Part shown: positions 8,940 to 16,004 of the stretch, one piece after another
Position numbering within the stretch: the first letter of the stretch is position 1
Layout: each line of letters opens with the position of its first letter
Source: Sphacelaria rigidula
Taxonomy: Eukaryota > Phaeophyceae > Sphacelariales
DNA length: 21,293 nt
NCBI GenBank assembly: GCA_964200075.2
Contig: CAXNAA020000442.1
Coordinates: forward strand, 1-21,293
Direction: 5' to 3'
Program-made: the position numbers and the translations under genes
Notes under the pieces: model-generated
What the model saw: the letters and a program-made list of their open reading frames with translations, nothing else
What the model was told of the DNA's origin: nothing
Database searches by the model: none

Positions 8940-9945
8940 TGCCGCGTCTCAGCGGACACTTCGAAGGCATGCCGTGGCTGCACTTGGCATCGGCATCATT
9001 TTAACTTGATCATGTTAAAGAAGCGATTATGTTCATGACGAGGTACAAGAGGAACAGAAGAGATAGCGGTGTGCGTCGATCGAAGTGCCATCTCGACTGA
9101 GTACAGTTTACTCTCGAGCGTATTTTGATGTGTGAATCGATCGGCGTGCCATCTCAAAAGAACTCAGTTTACTCTGGGGGCAGGGCTTCAGCACCTGTGT
9201 CGAAATTTGAATCGTTCCGATTTTCATCGTGTTTGAATCGGCATCATGTTCACTTGAATCGGCATCATTGGCGTCAAGATCGTCATCCATTGTGACGTTC
9301 GTGGCCCGCATTGATTAATTGGTGAAAACGCTCTGAGCTCGGATCTCCTGTTCTGTACCGTTCCGGCATCTGCTGAAAAAACTCACAAACACCAACGGTC
9401 AGCGCATCATCTCCTTCAGCTTGAGTCATTGTCTCACCGGGCCCTTCGAAGGCATGGCGTGGCGCAGCTGCATTTGGAATCAGTATCATTTTCACTTATT
9501 ATGTTACAGGAAACGATCGTGTTCATGACGAGGTACACAAGGAACAAACGAGATAGCGATGTGAGTCGACCGGCGTGCCATTTCGACGGAGTACAGTTTA
9601 CTCTCTGGGCAGGGCTTGAACATCCCTAACGTGTTTTGATGCGCGAGGCGATCAGCGTGTCATCTCGAGTGAGCACAGTTTATTCTCGAGGCAGGGCGTC
9701 AACACCTCGAGTTCGTTTTGATCTCACACGCGTGTCTCTTCCCTCCTGTTGAAAATTGAATGGGCAGGCATCGCTCCGTTTTTTTTTACAGTTTTTGAAT
9801 CGGTGCCATCGCTATCATGAGCTTCTTGGGCCGTGATTGGTGAAAGTCATCTCGGCTCGGGTCTTCTGTTCTGCACCGTTCCGGCATCTGCTGAAAGAGC
9901 TCGAACAAACACCAACGGTCAGCGCATCATCTCCTTCAGCTCGGG
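8940..9945 (+). repeat. Two tandem units of about 0.5 kb
   Basis: Unit 1 is about 8940-9430 and unit 2 about 9431-9945. TCGAAGGCATG recurs at 8961 and 9446 (spacing 485). CCGGCATCTGCTGAAA recurs at 9363 and 9881 (spacing 518), followed in both by AACACCAACGGTCAGCGCAT. Within each unit a smaller block reading GTGCCAT.TCGACNGAGTACA followed by GTTTACTCT is itself repeated, near 9088, 9148, 9577 and 9658. No protein is recognised. Short minus frames at 9108-9311 and 9283-9495 lie wholly within the repeats. Confidence 0.7.
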
Positions 9946-10240
9946 AAATTGCTGGGGAAAATATCGTTCTTGACATCCTTGAAACGGTCTACTTCCTCGG
10001 GCCGAGAAACAATCACCCATGTCTGGGACGCACTTTGGTCTTTTTCTTCGGCTGGGATCATTTTCGTGGGACCTGCCACCCCCGACCGCATTCATTCAGT
10101 CATCTTCACTCATGTTCATGACGCATTCACTCATGTTCATGACTCCGAGGAACATATCTTTGTTCCACTCCCCCCAGCACCAAACGAAGAAGAGCGAACT
10201 ACGCCCCACGGCGAAGGGATTGGACAGTGTGTTGGTGCAA
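9946..10240. other. Non-coding spacer with a 16-bp duplication
   Basis: CACTCATGTTCATGAC occurs at 10107-10122 and 10128-10143. No gene is supported. The overlapping open frames have no recognisable domain. Confidence 0.45.
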
Positions 10241-10476
10241 GGGTGCGAGAACACGACGTCACCCGCTGCTGTGCGAGCTTTGATGGGTGCAGCAACTACG
10301 CAGCGACAGGGTGTAAGTCCAAAGTATCCATCTATGCGTAAGTACAAAGTATCCATCCTAGCCAACGCGTCGCCGTGCTGCACCTGTCTTCTGTAGTGGA
10401 CATGAAGCCGGTCGTGCTGTGCCTGGGGGTGCCGAACCCAAAGGCAGAAAAAAGCAAGACTGGAAACGCACGTTAG
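10241..10476 (+). pseudogene. Coding-like repeat unit, copy a (frameshifted)
   Basis: Inverted relative to copies b and c. One frame gives DVTRCCASFDG, then YKVSILANASPCCTC. After a 5-nt insertion relative to the other copies (near 10390) another frame gives VVLCLGVP. A 25-bp local duplication lies around 10312-10350. The peptide is cysteine-rich and not recognised. Differences from the other copies are often at third codon positions, which suggests past coding constraint. It pairs with copy b as a hairpin of about 200-bp arms. Confidence 0.5.
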
Positions 10477-10520
10477 CTATGTGCATCAAACCTGCTCTTG
10501 ACACGCAAAGCAAACCTGCT

Positions 10521-10720
10521 TTTCCAGTCGTGGTTTTTTCTGTATCAAGCTTCGGCACCCCCAGGCACAGCACTGTCAGCTTTATGTCCACTAGCCAGGT
10601 GCAGCACCGCGACGGGTTGGCGAGGATGGACACTTTGTACCTACACCCTGTCGTTGCGTAGATGGTACGTCCACCAAAGGTCGCCCAGCAGCGGGTGAGG
10701 TCGGCGTTCTCGCGGACGCA
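10521..10720 (-). pseudogene. Coding-like repeat unit, copy b
   Basis: On the minus strand one frame reads NADLTRCWATFGG, then YKVSILANPSRCCTW, VDIKLTVLCLGVP. It is uninterrupted from within the unit to 10358. It is the reverse complement partner of copy a, and the flanking GACTGGAAA/TTTCCAGTC (10468-10476 and 10521-10529) also pair across a 44-nt loop. The protein family is unknown to me. It could be a repeated exon, a fragment of a mobile-element gene, or a viral remnant. Confidence 0.5.
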
Positions 10721-10756
10721 CAGAACAAATATGTTATTCCAGTCTCGGTTGTCTCG

Positions 10757-10864
10757 GTTTTTCTGCCTTCAGGTTCGGCACCCCCAGGCACAGCACGCCC
10801 GGCTTGATGTCCACAGGACAGGTTAAGCACGGTGATGCGTTGGCGAGGATGGGTATCTTATAGT
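10757..10864 (-). pseudogene. Coding-like repeat unit, copy c (partial)
   Basis: In tandem with copy b at a spacing of about 222 bp. The minus strand reads IPILANASPCLTC, then VDIKPGVLCLGVPN, with a stop soon after. It lacks the TRCW part seen in copies a and b. Substitutions such as TCG/TCA and GCG/GCA at the same codon are synonymous. Confidence 0.5.
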
Positions 10865-10913
10865 TGAAAGCTATAGGTGAAAAGCGTGTCATCAAACATC
10901 AACAATGCCGCCA

Positions 10914-10998
10914 CGCCCCGGTGGTGTAAATTAAAACGGTCCGACTGTCACCAACCACTAAGGTGGATCCAGCGTGGGTTCGATTCCCGATACGTTGG
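10914..10998 (+). ncRNA. tRNA-like segment or SINE end
   Basis: GTGGGTTCGATTCCCG (10975-10990) is a good T-arm/B-box match, and a run of seven T (10999-11005) follows close by, as in a Pol III terminator. GTGGTGTAAATTAAAACGG upstream resembles an A box, and GACTGTCACC resembles a tRNA-Asp anticodon loop. The acceptor and anticodon stems do not pair properly, so this is not a functional tRNA as read. I call it tRNA-derived. Confidence 0.3.
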
Positions 10999-11076
10999 TT
11001 TTTTTCTGCGAAATTGATGATTTCCACCGTGGAAAACGTGAGTACATGAATAAGCAAAAGTAGTTGATCGAGTTTG

Positions 11077-11187
11077 TTTGACGAGAGATGACGCGGTGCG
11101 GGAGTGCTACCCCAATCCGCGAGACCCAAATGCAAGGCGTGTGCTCTACCGGGGGAGAGATGAGTTGATGGTTGATCCCTCGAGACC
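11077..11187 (-). repeat. SINE-like dispersed repeat, copy B
   Basis: On the minus strand this matches 3148-3257 end to end. It contains CCCGGTAGAGCACACGCC and CTTGCA, closely resembling the D-arm and anticodon arm of a tRNA-Ala, followed by a decayed T-arm. Both copies finish with CTCTCGTCAAA. Identity between copies is roughly three quarters by eye. It lies about 80 bp from the tRNA-like segment at 10914-10998, which may be part of the same or a neighbouring insertion. Confidence 0.5.
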
Positions 11188-11317
11188 GCGGATTCGTCCC
11201 CAGGAGAAGAGGGGGGGAGGTTCAAAGTGTGACAAAAATAAAACAAAAATAATGGCCTTTTCCTCATACCCTCTTCCTGGGACGACATATGCCACAATAT
11301 GGACACGACGCGAATGG

Positions 11318-11358
11318 TCCGATAGGTTGAGAGTTGATGAGCACCCAACGGGAAGGAC
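11318..11358 (-). repeat. 41-bp dispersed repeat, copy 1
   Basis: The minus strand reads GTCCTTCCCGTTGG and, at the far end, CAACCTATCGGA. The plus strand at 13579-13619 matches with about five differences. Together they mark a further dispersed family, perhaps the 5' part of the nearby SINE-like copy. Confidence 0.5.
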
Positions 11359-11425
11359 ACCGTTCCTCATGTATCTTGGCTGTCGCTCCATTTAGCGTGG
11401 GAGCGCAAGCCGCCGAAACCGTCAA

Positions 11426-11447
11426 ATATATATATATATATATATAT
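11426..11447. repeat. (AT)n microsatellite
   Basis: Eleven uninterrupted AT dinucleotides. Confidence 0.95.
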
Positions 11448-12055
11448 TCTATAACGCATGCAATGTGATGAAGCGACGACACCTCTTGGTATATAGAGGG
11501 CAGATCCAAAATATCATCCATCGGTCCGTTCCGCCTCGGATCAGTGCTTCACTTTGGGAAAACATTGAAAACAAAGCACGCAAAAACGCAACAGCGATGT
11601 CACGGTAAGGGTGCACCTATTTGGCCCAAAGGTGTGTCGTGTCGGGGCCCCAAAACTTGGGAGCCGCCAGTAGTATTGGCCAGGACGTGTCCTTTTCAAA
11701 ATTCACGTCTGGATGTCTCCAGCCCATCATTGGATGACTGATCGTACAGCGTTTTCACAGAGAGTAATGATCATTTATTAAATCGTTTTTTGGATGAAAT
11801 ACAGGGGTCCCGATAACGATATATTTGCGAGAAATTCTTACGTGCACCCCCCCTTTTGTGGCATCACTCTCAAACACGAACTGTTTTTATTTTTTGAATA
11901 AAACAAGAGAACACACACACAGCAAGAAAGTCGATTTCCTGGATCATGGCGTAGGTGGAGCAAGTCAGCTTACGAGTTTCTACGTTGCCATCACATGAAC
12001 GTATCTAATTTTTTGCCGGTGCATTCTCCCCCCGTCGCCAGTGGCCTACGGTGCA
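11448..12055. other. Intergenic DNA, no gene seen
   Basis: No domain-bearing frame, RNA gene or repeat recognised between the AT run and the transposon. Confidence 0.45.
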
Positions 12056-12104
12056 GAACTTTTCACACGTCGGACAACTCAACTCAGGTTAACACGAGTG
12101 AACT

Positions 12105-12434
12105 CTTTTCGGCATGACTCACCTGTGAGTTATAGCAAAACATAAGTCAGTGGTGCACGTTCTGGTCGGGTGAGTTATACAGCATGGCTCAGCGATGCAA
12201 AATGTGGCTGGCTGGGCGAGTTGTAATACATAACTCAGCGGTGCACATTCTGGCGGAGTGAGTTTTAGCAGCGTAACTCAGCGGTGCATATTCTGCCCGG
12301 GTGAGTTATGGAAGATGACTCAGCGATGCATATTCTGATGAGGCGAGTTATAGAAGATGACTCAGCGATGCATATTCTGATCGGGTGAGGTATAGAAGAT
12401 AACTCAGCGGTGCACGCTATGGCAGGGTAAGTTA
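12105..12434 (+). repeat. 42-bp tandem array 1, about seven units
   Basis: The CAGCGNTGCA core recurs at 12148, 12190, 12236, 12279, 12321, 12363 and 12405, mostly exactly 42 bp apart. Each unit reads AACTCA, then GCGGTGCACATTCTGGCCGGG, which is a 21-nt variable-match spacer, then TGAGTT and TATAGAAGAT. Each unit is therefore a dyad AACTCA...TGAGTT. Confidence 0.9.
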
Positions 12435-13045
12435 TATTGCCTCTGTGCCATAAGTATTGGTCCTTATGATTGCACGGAGCCTTGACGGTGTGAAATTTGA
12501 TTTTCGATCTCTTTATTGCATTCGTCGGCGTTTCTTGAGCTAAAACCAACGTTATTTCTACAACGTGGGTGCTTGACCCATGCAGCCGCGTGTCCGAGAA
12601 AAAGTGCATCGGTCCAAAAACGGCCATTTTTCGTTCGCTTTCCCAGAAAAGCATGAGAGGGCCGGGAACACGAAAAATCGCGAAAAATGGGCCAGAAAAT
12701 GTGAAAATCGCGAAACCACCATTGATTTTGGACATGTCCGTCATGTTAACCGACGCACGCCCCATCCAACATTTTGGTAGCATGTAATTGCTAGTGCTTG
12801 ACGTGAAAACGTCCAAAAATCGGTCAATAATGTGGGTATAAATGGATCAAAAAGGGTCAAAATGGGGTATATTACGAATTAATTTTAGTCATGGAAGCAA
12901 GTGTTTTCTCTCGGGGTTTCTCCTTCATGAGCTTCGTCTGCGCTTTACCTCTCTAACGAACCCTACCATAGGTTGATCGTCACCGTTGAAATACCCAAAC
13001 GATTAAACGCCCATGAGGACCTTTACTTGTGGCACAGAGGAAGTA
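12435..13045. mobile_element. Nested inverted-repeat segment splitting the 42-bp array
   Basis: 34-bp ends at 12435-12468 and 13012-13045 are inverted copies with 28 of 34 matches; the common core is CCTCTGTGCCA...AAGTA. It sits between arrays 1 and 2, which have the same orientation and phase, so it probably inserted into one array. A target duplication is not evident. The interior has no recognisable gene. It contains repeated AAATCG.GAAAA-type pieces near 12675-12710. Confidence 0.5.
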
Positions 13046-13265
13046 GACGATAAGTCAGAGATGCATATTCTGGCCGGGTGAGTTATAAAACATAACTCAG
13101 CGGTGCACATTCTGGTCGGGTGAGTTGCACAAGATAACTCAGTGGTACATATCCTGGCCGGGTGAGTTGTAGAAGATAACTCAGCGGTGCATAATCTGGT
13201 CAGGTGAATTATAGATCATACCTCATCGCTGCAGAATCTGGCCGGGTGAGTTATATACTATACAA
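13046..13265 (+). repeat. 42-bp tandem array 2, five units
   Basis: Core positions 13056, 13098, 13140, 13182 and 13224, exactly 42 bp apart, with the same unit as array 1. Confidence 0.9.
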
Positions 13266-13790
13266 CATAACTGATCGGTCAAAAAGAGAGCGACACCTGG
13301 AGCTCCCTCATGTGTTTCGAGTTCTGTACACGGAGATGAGTTATTTGCCTCTCTCATTGTGCTCCCGTATTATATGTGCTCGTATTACACCTGCGGAAGT
13401 ATTTATTTTTTCTGGTGCGGATCGACCCCGGGATTTCTCATGCCACATGTGTCGGCAGACGTGTCACGTGATGACGTGGTTCTGCTTAGGCCGTGGTTTA
13501 ACGAGACAAGAAAAGTGAGAAGGCGCGGTGAGAGTGCGAGCGATACTGGGGATTGTGCGGTTTCTTTTCCTTTCTGTTGTCCTTCCCGTTGGTTGCTCAT
13601 TAGCTCCCAACCTATCGGATAGACCAAACAAAACAAGAAAATATCATAACCGCCGGAATCACCGTCACCCTCACGGCACGTACGCACTTGTCTTGCCTCG
13701 CCTTGAAACGGGTCTTCGCACAAGTGACCGGTGTTGACCCCTGCGTTCCACATGTTTCCGATCGGGTGGGTTGGTCGTACGACATGACTC
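13266..13790. other. Spacer between arrays 2 and 3, with a 41-bp dispersed repeat
   Basis: Contains the second copy of the 41-bp repeat (13579-13619, plus strand; the first is at 11318-11358, minus strand). On the minus strand near 13410-13440 a GGGGTCGATCC T-arm-like motif is followed by an A-rich tail, so a decayed SINE-like insertion is possible. No gene is supported. Confidence 0.4.
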
Positions 13791-13960
13791 ATTTTTCGAT
13801 AACTCAGCTGTGAGTGATGCAAGATGACTAAGCGGTGCACATTCTGGCCAGGTGACTTATAGAAGATAACTCAGCGGTGCATATCTGGGCGGGTTAGTTA
13901 TAGAAGATAACTCCGCGGTGCATATTTTCGGCCGGTGAGTTATACGGCATAACTGAGTTG
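13791..13960 (+). repeat. 42-bp tandem array 3, about three units
   Basis: Core positions 13830, 13872 and 13914, with the same unit and orientation as arrays 1 and 2. It ends next to the right terminal inverted repeat. Confidence 0.85.
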
Positions 13961-13991
13961 ACTCATGAGTTGTCCGACGTGTGTAACTTTT

Positions 13992-14250
13992 CAAGGTTAT
14001 GTTTCGTAGGGTACGGGTAGGTTCGGTAGAGCATAACATTTCTTATAGAACTTACGGAACTGTCGGGTACCGGTGTGGAAGTATTACATAACTTGCAGAA
14101 CCTGTCGGGTACGGTATGTGGAAGCTGTACAGAAACCCTTACCGTAACCGGGTATTTCTGCAAGGGTAAACACCCGTACCCCGAGTACGGGTAACATTTC
14201 ATACAGTTGTTACAGAACTGTCGGGTACGGGTAATAACCGCGTAACTTCC
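13992..14250. repeat. Degenerate GTCGGGTACGGGTA repeats
   Basis: GAACTGTCGGGTAC-type blocks occur near 14056, 14098 and 14217, each near ATAACTT or ATAACATTT. An inverted TACCCGTACTC-like copy lies near 14172. The block directly abuts the right end of the hAT-like element. No gene is seen. Confidence 0.5.
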
Positions 14251-14332
14251 CCGGGTGTACCAAAAGCCGTGCCCTATAGAACACAACCTTCGAATTTTGT
14301 GTGCAGTACGTCGTATTCGAGATAATAATGAC

Positions 14333-14833
14333 TCACACCCCCGCAGGGGCTGGAACAAGATTTTTCCCAAACCAGAGCGGACGACGCATGCGTCGGTCCG
14401 ACTTCCTGATAACGAATGTCTCATAAAATAGAGCAAGGCCACAACGCCGTGCGTACAGAGCTGACGCATCTTCTTTGACAAGGCGAATGATTCCAGACGC
14501 CCTTGCATTTGGCCTGGCCCGGACAGTGTTGAGCTTTGATTCGGACTTCGAAATCGCGACAAAAAAAAACGTCGGGTTCACGCGCATGACGTGTGTGCTA
14601 TGGTTGTGAGCGCGTACGATCATCATCAGCTTCAATAATAAACATCCGATTATGTGAAAGAATTCGGGACGCGGGGCCATAATTGGCGGGGGAACAAGCA
14701 CCACACAACCGGCACGAAGAAAAAAACGTATCACGCCGGTCTTGATGATCGATAGGATTTTTCGCGGCGGATCTCGGTTTGTTTGTTTGTTCGTTGGTTT
14801 ACTCGATCGTTCATTTTCTCCGATGATTCTCAC
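14333..14833 (-). other. Possible 3' continuation of the ankyrin gene
   Basis: The reading frame of the third ankyrin-gene exon stays open past its likely donor at 14833 and ends at a TGA at 14333-14335. Either the donor is skipped and the protein ends here with about 166 further residues, or splicing leads to another exon. One candidate acceptor is TTTTTTTTTGTCGCGATTTCGAAG, whose AG lies near 14548; it would keep the frame. The predicted peptide has no recognisable domain. The true 3' end is unresolved. Confidence 0.25.
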
Positions 14834-15973
14834 CTTTCCGTGCATCAAACGAAGATCGCGCTCCCTCTCGTCAATCTGCATCCGCAACTCGGCGATGTCG
14901 TGATCCTTGCCGGCGAGCCGCATGTTCAGTTCCGAGATGGTCTCCTCCAACGACCGCCTCTCCCGCTCCAACGCCATCCACGCACCGCCGTCTCTGCCGG
15001 TGCTGCTTGAGCTCCCACCGGATCGACTCGAGGTACTTGAAAAACAAAGAGAAAAAAGGGGGGGGGGGGGGGAGAAATGGGAGGCAAACAAACACGTCAT
15101 GTTTTCCCTTCGTTTTTTTTTGTACGTATCGCTCGCCTAACGGTGAATTGTTTTGAGAAGCGCGAGTGACGCCTATACGTGTGTGTAGATTGGAAGAGAG
15201 TGGTCTGCTGCATGATGCCGTGCGCGCGCGCTTCGTGGTGTACGTACACTGTAGCCCGCAGCAGATGTCCGTGCTCTGTGACTCCACGACTATACCATCT
15301 ACACTCACGCCATCTGCCGCTGAATAGCATCGGAAACGACTTCCAGCCGCGAAAAAAAATCAACTCCTTTCGGCCATACGGTTACCGTAACGCGACCAAA
15401 AATGCACGGATGTGTTACCCCCCTGGCTCCCAGTACGGCGACTTACCCCACGCCGAAGTAGAGACTCGTGTGCAGCATACAAACCTCACAAATACACGAG
15501 CAGAAAAATGTTTCCCCTGAGTCATCGCTCCGACAACATACATGTCCACAGTTCTCACGACGTAAAATACAAAAAGGGAGAACAAAAGTCACCTGTAAAG
15601 TGTACGAAGCTCCATCAGACTCGAAAAAGCCACGCCCCACTTCTTCTCAAACTCCCAGCTCTCGTCCCTCTCCCCCCCATCCACCCTGCCGCCCATCATG
15701 CCACCGAAGCCCACTGAGTTGCCGTGACTTGCCGGGGATAGCGGCGTAAGCGCAAGCGACGGAGAGCGGGCGGCCGGCGGCGGCGCAGTCGCGCAACGCT
15801 GAGGCACCGGCTGGTTTGACCAGTGCGCGCCCCCGAATTCCACGCTCGGGTAGTCACCTCCGCCGCCGGCCGACCGTGACCGACGGCTTCTGGTATTGCC
15901 GTCCCCCTGCGGCGGCGGCGGTGCGTGTTGATGATGCTCGCCATCACCGCCACCGCCGCCGCCACCACCACCG

Positions 15974-16004
<31 letters not shown>

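Larger units (their letters stand above)
12064..13983. mobile_element. Non-autonomous hAT-like DNA transposon, 1,920 bp
   Basis: The ends are perfect 18-bp inverted repeats: CACACGTCGGACAACTCA at 12064-12081 and its complement at 13966-13983. Similarity continues inward after a 7-bp insertion on the right. The flanks GAACTTTT (12056-12063) and TAACTTTT (13984-13991) match at 7 of 8 positions, as expected for an 8-bp target duplication. An 8-bp duplication and ends starting CA are typical of the hAT superfamily. No transposase is encoded; the body is repeat arrays and non-coding DNA. The three arrays of a 42-bp unit may hold transposase-binding sites, which is inference. Another superfamily with 8-bp duplications remains possible. 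Confidence 0.75.

Noticed and set aside
12265-12816. 183-codon minus-strand open frame with repeated peptide ICIAESSSIT
   Set aside because: It is the 42-bp array read in frame (42 = 14 codons) inside a non-coding transposon; the repeats explain both its length and its pattern.
12105-13265. Regularly spaced repeats resembling a CRISPR array
   Set aside because: There are no unique spacers. The whole 42-bp unit repeats, and the context is eukaryotic.
13408-13450. tRNA T-arm-like sequence on the minus strand
   Set aside because: Only one arm is recognisable and no clover-leaf can be drawn, so it is mentioned under the spacer and not called separately.
13963-14562. 199-codon minus-strand open frame
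   Set aside because: It spans the transposon end and the GGGTACGGGTA repeats, so a genuine gene is unlikely.
15179-15749. Overlapping plus-strand frames opposite the ankyrin gene
   Set aside because: They are shadows of the intron and exon on the minus strand, without domain content.
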